From assembly GCA_031550455.1 (NCBI GenBank), contig JAVBOQ010000016.1, forward strand, positions 1-16,487: DNA of 16,487 nt, in the 5' to 3' direction. Position 1 is the stretch's first letter. Each line of letters begins with the position of its first letter. A program made the position numbers and the translations under genes. This document shows positions 1-6,402 of the stretch, piece by piece. Origin of the DNA: Avichristensenella sp031550455 (GTDB lineage Bacteria; Bacillota; Clostridia; Christensenellales; Aristaeellaceae). The notes under the pieces are model-generated. The model saw only the letters and a list, made by a program, of their open reading frames with translations, was not told the origin of the DNA and searched no databases.

Positions 1-58
1 AAAGGGGTTAAACCCCTTTGGAAACCCTGCTTCGCCTCACGGCGGGCGGAATCATATG
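1..58. repeat. Intergenic palindromic module, partial copy at window edge
   Basis: The first 19 bases form a near-perfect hairpin (AAAGGGGTT, one loop base, AACCCCTTT). It is followed by GGAAACC and a segment ending CGCCTCACGGCGGGC. The same series occurs at 16250-16300, where the hairpin reads AAAGGGGC-TAA-GCCCCTTT. The loop-proximal pairs differ between copies but still pair, so base pairing rather than sequence is being kept. No gene is visible here. Confidence 0.7.
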
Positions 59-62
59 CAAA

Positions 63-98
63 CAACACCGCGCAGTCAAACACGACCGCGCGGTGTTG
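63..98. terminator. Perfect GC-rich hairpin, possible terminator
   Basis: The arms CAACACCGCGC (63-73) and GCGCGGTGTTG (88-98) are perfectly complementary over 11 bp. Inside the spacer, GTC and GAC can extend the stem around an AAACAC loop. There is no T-run on the plus side and only a short T-rich stretch on the minus side. It may be a weak terminator for a gene to the left of the window, or simply part of the intergenic repeats. Confidence 0.4.
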
Positions 99-124
99 CG
101 TTAGTCGAACCACAGGATGGGATT

Positions 125-311
125 CCAAAGGGCCATACCAATACCAGTTAGGGAGTGCACGATAGATCGCGAGAGATTTTGTCGCATGGCAAGGAGGCGG
201 AAGGAAGCGTAGCCGGAAGCTACGCTGACTGGAGCGCGACGCGGCCATGCGACAAAAGATCCGCGAGATACGGGCAATCCGTAACTGGAATTGGTATCTT
301 TGGCCCTTTGG
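125..311. repeat. Long structured repeat, copy 1 (hairpin of about 187 bp)
   Basis: The whole interval folds back on itself. Arm CCAAAGGGCC (125-134) pairs with GGCCCTTTGG (302-311). Positions 135-150 pair with 282-297 with one mismatch. CGCG (168-171) pairs with CGCG (262-265), TTTTGTCGCATGG (177-189) pairs with CCATGCGACAAAA (245-257), and a central stem AGCGTAGC/GCTACGCT closes a CGGAA loop (206-226). The core 168-265 matches 8777-8874 and 16390-16487 in length (98 bp) and in its unpaired segments (CAAGGAG, GGAAGC, GCGACGC), but the stems differ in sequence. No protein-coding content is visible. Confidence 0.75.
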
Positions 312-440
312 CGGAGGTCCGGGAGGGACCGGAGCAGCCCGCCGCCAGTGGCGGATGAAGGGCTGCATAGGTCGGTTTTCATACAGAGCGGCGCGAGCGA
401 CGCGACAATACGAAAACCCGGGGGCACCTCCTGGCGTCCC
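304..440 (-). repeat. Post-stop palindromic module with long insert, copy A
   Basis: Read on the minus strand this starts 15 bases after the stop of the methyltransferase gene. It is about 96% identical to 16119-16255 after gyrB, by my manual alignment (about six differences). The ends CCAGGAGG and CCTCCCGG can pair. The insert contains a second hairpin, GCAGCCC/GGGCTGC, with an inner CCGCC/GGCGG stem. It overlaps the right arm of the structured repeat at 125-311. Confidence 0.75.
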
Positions 441-455
441 CTCCGTTCCCCCACT

Positions 456-1466
456 CTACCGCCCGTAAAACTCCGCCACCGCCGCGAAGAACGCGTCGAT
501 GTTCTCCCACTTGGAGGCGGGCGGGATGTCACAGCCGGACGAGATAATGAAATTCGGATATGTGCAGCAGGTTTCCATCAGCCGCAGCGTCGCCTCGCGG
601 ATGGACGCCGGCGTTCCGTTGCGGAACTGGCCCGCCGGATCCACGTTGCCGAAGCACGGCGTATCGGCCGGGACGCGCGGTAGCATGTCCGTCATCGAGA
701 TCGCGTTGCCGAAATGGTATCCCGCCGAGCCGGTGGACAAAATGTCGTCAATCATCGAGACCGTGCCGCCGCCGCAGTTGTGATAGATCAGGACAAAATC
801 ATCCGCCTGCACCGCGTCGACAATCTGTTTGACGTACTGGCAGGAGAACTGCGCGGCCAGCGACGGCGTCAGAAGGCCCGCGAGCGGTTCCGCGAGCACG
901 ACGCCGTTCGCGCCGGCCTCCCGGAACGCTTTGCAGTACGCGATGATGAACGACGTCACTTTCTGAAGCACCATGTGGACGACGTCCGGATCGTCGTAGC
1001 AGGCGTACATGATCTCGGTCACGTCCATCAGGCGGCCGGCGAGCGAGAACGGCCCGATCGCGCCGGCCAGCACAGGCCGGTCGGTGATGGCCGCGCAGGC
1101 CTTTCGGATGCCTTCGACATAAACGCCGGTGCGGCCCGCGCCGATCGCGGGCACATGAAGCGCGTCCGCGTCCGCCTGCGTCGAAACGATGCTGCCGACC
1201 ACCGTCGGCACCTCGTCATCCGAGATGCGGATCGTCGATCCGAAGCACTCCGCCTCGACGGAAAGATCCATCAGGCTGACGGAAGCGGCGGACGGGATGC
1301 GGTCCGCGACGGCCTTCATGCCGCGCGCCTGCATGTCGCTGTCGCTGATCAGCGTGCGGACGCTGATATCCAAAAGCTGCACCGCCGGGAAGGACAGCAC
1401 CGGCAGCGCTTTCTTTTTCTGCGCGCCGACCATATCCTGAAGCCACTTTTTCATGTTTTGTCTCAT
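456..1466 (-). CDS. MtaA/CmuA-type corrinoid methyltransferase (URO-D family)
   Basis: This 336-residue protein belongs to the uroporphyrinogen decarboxylase superfamily, in the branch of zinc-dependent methyltransferases that move methyl groups to or from corrinoid proteins (MtaA, MtbA, CmuA). The family's zinc ligands are visible as His229-Asn-Cys231 (in YHNCGGG) and Cys312 (in SSGCDIP). Length and C-terminus (ending AEFYGR) are normal for the family. The ATG at 1466 is chosen because AGGAGG lies 8 bases upstream; the in-frame ATG four codons later has poorer spacing. It lies 89 bases after the AraC/PocR gene on the same strand and is probably co-transcribed with it. The likely role is methyl transfer between the corrinoid protein at 2933-3574 and an acceptor such as a thiol or tetrahydrofolate. 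The substrate cannot be read from sequence. It ends with TAG, directly before the repeats. Confidence 0.88.
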   Translation of the reverse strand: MRQNMKKWLQDMVGAQKKKALPVLSFPAVQLLDISVRTLISDSDMQARGMKAVADRIPSAASVSLMDLSVEAECFGSTIRISDDEVPTVVGSIVSTQADADALHVPAIGAGRTGVYVEGIRKACAAITDRPVLAGAIGPFSLAGRLMDVTEIMYACYDDPDVVHMVLQKVTSFIIAYCKAFREAGANGVVLAEPLAGLLTPSLAAQFSCQYVKQIVDAVQADDFVLIYHNCGGGTVSMIDDILSTGSAGYHFGNAISMTDMLPRVPADTPCFGNVDPAGQFRNGTPASIREATLRLMETCCTYPNFIISSGCDIPPASKWENIDAFFAAVAEFYGR

Positions 1467-1555
1467 ATGGATTTCCTCCTGTCATGCGTCGATGCCGCCA
1501 GCATACCGCATGCACGGACAAAATGATTGTAGGAAACCATGCAATTTTGAAATAT

Positions 1556-2806
1556 TTATCGGTATTGCTTCGGTGTCAGGCCGGTGTATTTCTTGAAAAC
1601 CTTCGTGTAATAGCTCTGGTCGCTGAATCCCATCGCCATCGCGATGTCGACCAGGCTGTAGTCCGTCTCGGCCAGCAGCCGCTTGCTCTCCTCGACGCGC
1701 ACCTGGTTTAAGTACTCGCGGAAGCTCGAACCGGTGTTTTGCTTGAACAGCGTCGAAAAATACGCGGCGCTCAGCCCGACATGGCGCGAGACCGCGGGCA
1801 GCGTCAGCGGCTGCGCGTACCGCCGCGCGATGTAGGCGACCGCCTTGCGGATCGGCTCGCTGCCGGGCTTGTCGCCAATCGCGAACGTCGCGCTCATGAA
1901 CGCCTCAACGATCTCCTGCAACTGATAGCAGAGCGCTTCCAGCGTGTCGACGACCGTGAGCCGCGACAAAAACTGATTGTTCATGCGGAAAATGGCGTCG
2001 GTGACCGCGCCGCCCTCGATCGCGGTCCGCGACAGCAGCGTGCACAGCTCCAGCGAGCGGTTCTTCATCGTGTCCATCCGGCCGCCTTCGCAGAAAAAGA
2101 CATACCCCAACAGGTCGTTGAGCACGCCTTTCGCAGCCTGGACGTCACCGGTGCGCACCTTTGTCAGGAGCTCGCGCTCCTTCTCGAACGGGTACGGCTC
2201 GTCGCCCGACGCGCCTTGTTCCTTGTACATGCGGATCGTTTCGCTGATGTGCGCCTGCTGCGACAGCTTTTCCTGATTTTCAACCAGCCGCCGGTTATGG
2301 GCCGGGTTCAGCGGCGACAGCAGGAAATACAACAGCTTGCTGATCTGCTGTACTTTGTCCGGCGGCACGACGGGCACGCCGCCCAGTTCGTCGTACAGCT
2401 CAAGCAGCGCGGCCCCGGGCAGCGGGCGGCGTTCGCACAGCCCGGACACCAGCGTCGAATCCGGCGCGTCCATCAAAAACGGCCCGACCAGGATCTCCGC
2501 GAGCAGCGCGCCGTGGATCAAAAGCGGGAACGCGATCAAGTTTAAGCTCGCCGGACACGCAAAAATATACGACTCGCCGAGCGACTGCGCGCGCCGCGCG
2601 GCGCTCAAATGCGCGGCCTGGCACGCGGACGGCGTGAACACCTGCCTGGCCAGCAGGCGGCAATAGCTGTTTTCCTCGCCGTGGGACTCGAGCACCGCGC
2701 CGCTTTCGTCCAGCAGTTGCGCCGGAAGGCCGGTGCAACTGTGAAACGCGGTCAAGATTTCGCAGAGCCGCTCGCGGTCGAGCGCGTTCTCCTCGGCGCG
2801 CTTCAT
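1556..2806 (-). CDS. AraC-family regulator with PocR sensory domain
   Basis: The N-terminal part (about residues 5-165) has the PocR domain pattern, including conserved Cys/His positions and the FACPASLNLIAFPLLIHG segment. PocR domains are proposed to sense small hydrocarbon-like ligands and are known from the cobalamin-linked propanediol regulator. The last 100 residues are a two-helix-turn-helix AraC DNA-binding domain (HVGLSAAYFSTLFKQ, then MGFSDQSYYTKVFKKYTG), ending canonically in LTPKQYR. The product is 416 residues. A TTG at 2824 would add six residues, but AAGGGG at 2815-2820 sits 8 bases before the ATG at 2806 and would lie inside that extension, so the ATG is preferred. The gene is divergent from the corrinoid protein gene, which is the obvious candidate target. 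Inference: it senses the methyl donor and activates both arms of the cluster. Confidence 0.9.
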   Translation of the reverse strand: MKRAEENALDRERLCEILTAFHSCTGLPAQLLDESGAVLESHGEENSYCRLLARQVFTPSACQAAHLSAARRAQSLGESYIFACPASLNLIAFPLLIHGALLAEILVGPFLMDAPDSTLVSGLCERRPLPGAALLELYDELGGVPVVPPDKVQQISKLLYFLLSPLNPAHNRRLVENQEKLSQQAHISETIRMYKEQGASGDEPYPFEKERELLTKVRTGDVQAAKGVLNDLLGYVFFCEGGRMDTMKNRSLELCTLLSRTAIEGGAVTDAIFRMNNQFLSRLTVVDTLEALCYQLQEIVEAFMSATFAIGDKPGSEPIRKAVAYIARRYAQPLTLPAVSRHVGLSAAYFSTLFKQNTGSSFREYLNQVRVEESKRLLAETDYSLVDIAMAMGFSDQSYYTKVFKKYTGLTPKQYR

Positions 2807-2874
2807 GTAGAGCGCCCCTTTCAAAGAAATTACAAGGAATCGAAAATTTTTACAATCATCCGCATCGCAAACGC

Positions 2875-2903
2875 ATTATACTCTGTGTCAGGCAAAAATG
2901 CAA
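2875..2903 (-). promoter_or_regulatory. Promoter of the AraC/PocR gene
   Basis: On the minus strand TTGCAT (2898-2903) is followed after 17 bases by a perfect TATAAT (2875-2880). Transcription would start near 2868 and give a leader of about 60 bases to the ATG at 2806. The -10 overlaps the plus-strand -10 of the corrinoid gene. Confidence 0.55.
2877..2882 (+). promoter_or_regulatory. Candidate -10 of the corrinoid protein gene
   Basis: TATACT on the plus strand lies about 50 bases before the ATG at 2933. No good -35 is found at 17 bases upstream (AATCAT); the best, TTTACA at 2849-2854, is 22 bases away. A weak -35 is what an AraC-activated promoter would show. It shares bases with the minus-strand TATAAT. 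Confidence 0.45.
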
Positions 2904-2932
2904 ACCTATGCAGAATAGATGGAGGGGTCGTC

Positions 2933-3574
2933 ATGGCGGATTTGCAGGAAATCTCCAAGCAGCTTCAAATGGGCAAGGCGAAGGTCGTCAAGGAACTCGT
3001 GCAGGCGGCGTTGGACGAGGGCGTCGCGCCCCTGAAAATCCTTGAGGAAGGCCTCCTCAGCGGCATGTCGGTCATCGGCGAAAAGTTCAAGAACAACGAA
3101 GTGTTTGTGCCCGAAGTGCTGATCGCGGCCCGCGCGATGAACACCGGCACGGCGCTGCTCAAGCCGTTCCTGATGGCCGAGGGCGTTGTCGCCAAGGGCA
3201 TCGCGGTCATCGGCACCGTACAGGGCGACCTGCACGACATCGGCAAGAATCTGGTCAAGATGATGCTCGAAGGCAAGGGCCTGACGGTCGTTGACCTGGG
3301 TGTCGACGTATCGGCCGAACAGTTTGTCACGGCCGCCATTGAAAACAATGCGCAACTGATCTGCTGCTCGTCGCTGCTCACGACGACGATGGGCCACATG
3401 AAGGACGTCGTTGAGGCGGCCGAGGCGAAGGGGCTGCGCGGCAAGGTCAGGATCATGATCGGCGGCGCGCCTGTGACGCAGAAATACTGCGAATCGATCG
3501 GCGCGGACTGCTATACGGCGGACGCAGCTTCGGCCGCGGACGCTGCGCTGAAATTCTGCCAGGAAATCGCGTAA
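2933..3574 (+). CDS. Corrinoid (methylcobamide-carrying) protein
   Basis: This 213-residue protein has the MtaC/MtbC/MttC layout. A helical cap domain (about residues 1-88) precedes a Rossmann-like B12-binding domain (about 90-213). The cobalt-coordinating motif is present as GDLHDIG with His101, followed by the Ser-rich SSLLTTTM (about 146-153) and IGGAPVTQ (about 176-183). It would carry a methyl group on cobalt in the cytoplasm between a substrate methyltransferase and an acceptor methyltransferase. The start is the ATG at 2933, preceded by GGAGGGG at 2921-2927; the frame is open further upstream but without a site. It is the first gene of the plus-strand arm and is followed by a strong hairpin before the URO-D gene. 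Sequence alone does not tell methylamine, methanol or methoxy substrates apart. Confidence 0.93.
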   Translation: MADLQEISKQLQMGKAKVVKELVQAALDEGVAPLKILEEGLLSGMSVIGEKFKNNEVFVPEVLIAARAMNTGTALLKPFLMAEGVVAKGIAVIGTVQGDLHDIGKNLVKMMLEGKGLTVVDLGVDVSAEQFVTAAIENNAQLICCSSLLTTTMGHMKDVVEAAEAKGLRGKVRIMIGGAPVTQKYCESIGADCYTADAASAADAALKFCQEIA

Positions 3575-3586
3575 ACCATAAAAAGG

Positions 3587-3663
3587 GGATGCCGCGATGG
3601 AAAGAACGCCAAAGGGTTTCGCCCTTATAAGGCATTCTTTTCATCGCGGCATCCCTCTTTTTT
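3587..3663 (+). terminator. Very long hairpin with T-run between corrinoid and URO-D genes
   Basis: Positions 3587-3599 pair perfectly with 3642-3654 over 13 bp. The stem continues through a G-T pair, AAAGAA/TTCTTT and GCC/GGC, and the apex carries a further hairpin AAGGG/CCCTT. Six T bases follow at 3658-3663. The next start codon is 19 bases beyond the T-run. It looks like an intrinsic terminator that is probably partial, giving more corrinoid protein than downstream enzyme. Confidence 0.75.
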
Positions 3664-3681
3664 ACGATTGGAGGCAAACCG

Positions 3682-4806
3682 ATGGCCGAGCGCATCCACC
3701 CCATCCGCGCCCCGTGGAAGGGAACCATGACCGGGCGGGAACGGTTCAACCGCCAGATGCACCACCAGCCGGTGGACCGCAGCTTCAACATGGAATTCGG
3801 CTACTGGAACGAGCTGTTCGATCAGTGGCGCCTGTTCACCGACAACGGCATCCGAGGCAACGCGGACGCGGACAAGCTGTTCTCCTTTGACCGCATCCAC
3901 ATCATCGGCAGCCGGCACTTCATGCACCCGGTTTTTGAGCCGATTGTCGTTGAGGAGCGCGAGCACAGCCGCGTCGTGCGCAACGGAGACGGGCTGCTTT
4001 GCGAGATGCCGAAGGACGGCCACAGCACCATCCCCCACCATCTCGGCGCGTCCATCACCAACCCGGACGAGTGGAAGCGCGCGAAGGAAGAGCGCTTCCG
4101 GCTGGACGACCCGGCGCGTGTGCCGGACATCGAGGCGCTGAAGGCGCTACACCCCTCGGACCGCGACTACCCGCTCGGCGTGGACTGCGGTTCGATGATC
4201 GGCCGCGTGCGCGATATTCTGACCTTCGAAGGGCTATGCTACACGGTGTACGACTATCCCGAGATGGTCGAAGACATGATCGAAACCTGCTGTCAGCTCG
4301 TGGAGCAGTTCCTGGACCGCGTGCTCCCGCACTTTCAGTTTGACTACGCCTCCGGCTGGGAAGATATCTGCTTTAACAAGGGGCCGATTCTGAGCCCAGA
4401 CTACTTCCGCGAAGTCATCGCGCCGCGGTACAAGCGGATCCACAAAAAGCTGCTCGCGCACGGCATCGACCTGTGGTACACCGACTGCGACGGCGACGTC
4501 CGACCGCTTTTGCCGATTTTCCTCGACAACGGTATCAACTGCCTGTTCCCGTATGAAGTCAACAGTTGCGCGCACCCGGGCGAACTGCTCGCCGAGTACG
4601 GCGGCGCGCTGCGCATCATGGGCGGGTTTGACAAGATGCAGTTGATCGCCGGGAAGGACGCGATCCGGGCGTACATGAAGACGCTCGAGCCGCTTGTCGC
4701 GAACGGCGGATACATCCCGTTCTGCGACCACCGCGTGCCGCCCGAGGTCACCGAGGAGAACTACCTGTACTATCTGGATCTGAAAGAAAAAACATTTGGC
4801 ATTTGA
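3682..4806 (+). CDS. URO-D-family protein, probable substrate:corrinoid methyltransferase
   Basis: This 374-residue protein is a member of the uroporphyrinogen decarboxylase superfamily but not HemE, judging by the family pattern GWEDICFNKGPILSPDYFREVIAPRYKRI (quoted in parts: GWEDIC at 225-230, SPDYFREVIAPRYKRI at 238-253). At the site where MtaA-type enzymes have His-x-Cys it has T267-D-C269-D-G-D, and near the C-terminus Cys348-Asp-His350. One zinc ligand is therefore replaced, as in several members that act on small methylated or methoxylated substrates. GGAGG at 3670-3674 precedes the ATG by 7 bases. Placed after the corrinoid protein, it is the best candidate for the enzyme that takes the methyl group from the substrate. 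That role is inferred from position; the substrate is unknown. It ends with TGA. Confidence 0.82.
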   Translation: MAERIHPIRAPWKGTMTGRERFNRQMHHQPVDRSFNMEFGYWNELFDQWRLFTDNGIRGNADADKLFSFDRIHIIGSRHFMHPVFEPIVVEEREHSRVVRNGDGLLCEMPKDGHSTIPHHLGASITNPDEWKRAKEERFRLDDPARVPDIEALKALHPSDRDYPLGVDCGSMIGRVRDILTFEGLCYTVYDYPEMVEDMIETCCQLVEQFLDRVLPHFQFDYASGWEDICFNKGPILSPDYFREVIAPRYKRIHKKLLAHGIDLWYTDCDGDVRPLLPIFLDNGINCLFPYEVNSCAHPGELLAEYGGALRIMGGFDKMQLIAGKDAIRAYMKTLEPLVANGGYIPFCDHRVPPEVTEENYLYYLDLKEKTFGI

Positions 4807-4875
4807 GGCACAAAACCGCGCGCGCGTCCGTCTATATGTACGGAAACCAAAAAATACCACATGGGAGGAAATTTT

Positions 4876-5265
4876 ATGAACAAAAAACGTTTTCTCGGCC
4901 TGATGCTGGCGTGTCTGCTTTGCGTGTCTTTGATCAGCGCCACCGGCGCGGCTTCCGCCGAAAAATTGATGGGCGGCTGGGCGCTGCAGGAGATGCCAAA
5001 CTGCGATCTGCCGGAAAATCTGCAAGCGTTCTTTGACGGCGGGCTTGGCGGCCTGATGGGCGTATCGTATCAGCCGGTGCTGTACATGGCGACGCAGGTC
5101 GTCGCGGGGCTGAACCACATGATCCTGTGCGTCGGCACGCCCGTTGTGCCGGACGCGACCGGCTTCCTCGCCGCGCTGACGATCTACGAGGATCTGGAAG
5201 GCAACCTGACGATCACGTCGATCAAGGAAATCGACCTGACCGCGTTCATGGAGGACGCGACCTGA
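4876..5265 (+). CDS. Small secreted protein with cystatin-like QVVAG motif
   Basis: This 129-residue product begins with a classical signal peptide: MNKKR, a hydrophobic core, then cleavage after ATGAASA, probably between residues 28 and 29. The mature part starts with a Gly-Gly-Trp (33-35), continues through a likely amphipathic helix (about 46-62), and then reads YMATQVVAGLNHMILC (70-85). QVVAG at 74-78 is the signature of cystatin protease inhibitors, and the distance from the glycine pair is close to that in animal cystatins. Cys43 and Cys85 could form a disulfide. The lipobox fit is poor. GGAGG at 4864-4868 is 7 bases before the ATG at 4876; an upstream ATG at 4861 lacks a site. It stands alone, 69 bases after the URO-D gene. 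The family is not one I can name with certainty, and cystatin-type function is inferred. Confidence 0.85.
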   Translation: MNKKRFLGLMLACLLCVSLISATGAASAEKLMGGWALQEMPNCDLPENLQAFFDGGLGGLMGVSYQPVLYMATQVVAGLNHMILCVGTPVVPDATGFLAALTIYEDLEGNLTITSIKEIDLTAFMEDAT

Positions 5266-5288
5266 CGAGAGGGCGCGACTGATTCTAT

Positions 5289-5319
5289 AAAGGCGACACC
5301 AGAATTTGGTGTCGCCTTT
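5289..5319. terminator. Hairpin terminator, possibly bidirectional
   Basis: AAAGGCGACACCA (5289-5301) pairs perfectly with TGGTGTCGCCTTT (5307-5319) around the loop GAATT. It lies between the convergent ends of the secreted protein gene and the GGGtGRT gene. The T-run is only three bases in either direction, so efficiency is uncertain. Confidence 0.7.
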
Positions 5320-5339
5320 GAAATGTTGCCTTGAGACGA

Positions 5340-5390
5340 AAAGTCAGGGGTTCCAAAGAGGGTAAGGGACTGCGCCTCTGGCGTTCCTTC
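5340..5390 (-). repeat. Post-stop palindromic module, short-loop copy
   Basis: Read on the minus strand, GGAACGCCAGAGG begins a few bases after the TAA of the GGGtGRT gene and is followed by CCTCTTTGGAACCCC. The same start and end are found after trpS, gyrB and the first methyltransferase gene, with different internal lengths. CCAGAGG and CCTCTTTGG can form the stem. Confidence 0.5.
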
Positions 5391-5391
5391 T

Positions 5392-6387
5392 TTACTTCGC
5401 CTCTTCGATCGCCACCGCGACGGCCACCGTCGCGCCGACCATCGGGTTGTTGCCCATGCCGATCAAGCCCATCATCTCCACGTGCGCCGGGACGGACGAG
5501 GAACCCGCGAACTGCGCGTCCGAGTGCATGCGGCCCATCGTGTCGGTCATGCCGTAGGACGCGGGGCCCGCGGCCATGTTGTCCGGGTGCAGCGTACGGC
5601 CCGTGCCGCCGCCTGACGCGACCGAAAAGTAGTTCTTGCCGTTTTCGTTCGCCCACTTTTTATAGGTGCCCGCGACCGGGTGTTGGAACCGCGTCGGGTT
5701 CGTGCTGTTGCCGGTGATCGACACGTCGACCGACTCATGCCGCATGATGGCGACGCCCTCGTTGACGTCGTCGCAGCCGTAGCAGAGCACCTTCGCCTTT
5801 TCGCCGTTGGAAAAAGCCTTGCGCTCGACGACTTCCAGCTCGCCGGTGGCGTAGTGGTACTGCGTCTTGACATAGGTAAAGCCGTTGATGCGGCTGATGA
5901 TGTAGGCCGCGTCCTTGCCAAGGCCGTTTAAGATGACCTTCAGCGGTTCCTTGCGAACCTTGTTCGCGGTGCGGGCGATGCCAATCGCGCCTTCCGCGGC
6001 GGCGAAGGACTCGTGGCCGGCGAGGAACGCGAAGCACTTGGTATCTTCGCGCAGCAGCATCGCGGCAAGGTTGCCGTGGCCGATGCCGACCGCGCGCTGA
6101 TCCGCGACGGAGCCCGGAATGCAGAACGCCTGCAGGCCCAGGCCGATGGCCTCGGCGGCCTCGGCGGCGCGCTTGATGCCCTTTTTGACGGCGATCGCCG
6201 CGCCCAACGTGTACGCCCAGACGGCGTTTTCAAACGCGATCGGCTGGATGCCCATGACGATCTTGCGAACGTCGATGCCCTTTTTGTCAAGCACCGCCTG
6301 TACGTCTTCGAGCGAGGCGAAACCGTATTCCGCGAGCGCCTTTTCGATCTTGGCGACGCGTCTTTCATAGCCTTCAAAGCGGATCAT
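5392..6387 (-). CDS. GGGtGRT family protein
   Basis: This 331-residue protein carries the family-defining GGGTGRT motif at about residues 259-265, followed by the conserved TMGRMHSDAQFAGSSS and GMGNNPMVGATVA segments. The family is typically found beside a NifU-like scaffold in anaerobic Bacillota and is presumed to take part in iron-sulfur cluster metabolism; its reaction is not established as far as I know. Conserved cysteines include those in FCIPGS and CYGCDD. The ATG at 6387 is chosen because GGAGG (6397-6401) is 9 bases upstream; a GTG at 6396 would abut the site. It starts 15 bases after the NifU-like stop, so the two are one operon. Length and C-terminus appear complete, ending with TAA. 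Confidence 0.9.
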   Translation of the reverse strand: MIRFEGYERRVAKIEKALAEYGFASLEDVQAVLDKKGIDVRKIVMGIQPIAFENAVWAYTLGAAIAVKKGIKRAAEAAEAIGLGLQAFCIPGSVADQRAVGIGHGNLAAMLLREDTKCFAFLAGHESFAAAEGAIGIARTANKVRKEPLKVILNGLGKDAAYIISRINGFTYVKTQYHYATGELEVVERKAFSNGEKAKVLCYGCDDVNEGVAIMRHESVDVSITGNSTNPTRFQHPVAGTYKKWANENGKNYFSVASGGGTGRTLHPDNMAAGPASYGMTDTMGRMHSDAQFAGSSSVPAHVEMMGLIGMGNNPMVGATVAVAVAIEEAK

Positions 6388-6402
6388 TCGTCTCACCCTC
6401 CT

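Noticed and set aside
101..532. A protein gene within the left-end repeats
   Set aside because: The frame is arginine- and serine-rich, crosses the hairpins and overlaps the real methyltransferase gene; no ribosome binding site was found.
2804..2824. TTG start at 2824 for the AraC/PocR gene
   Set aside because: The ribosome binding site would lie inside the extension; the ATG at 2806 has correct spacing.
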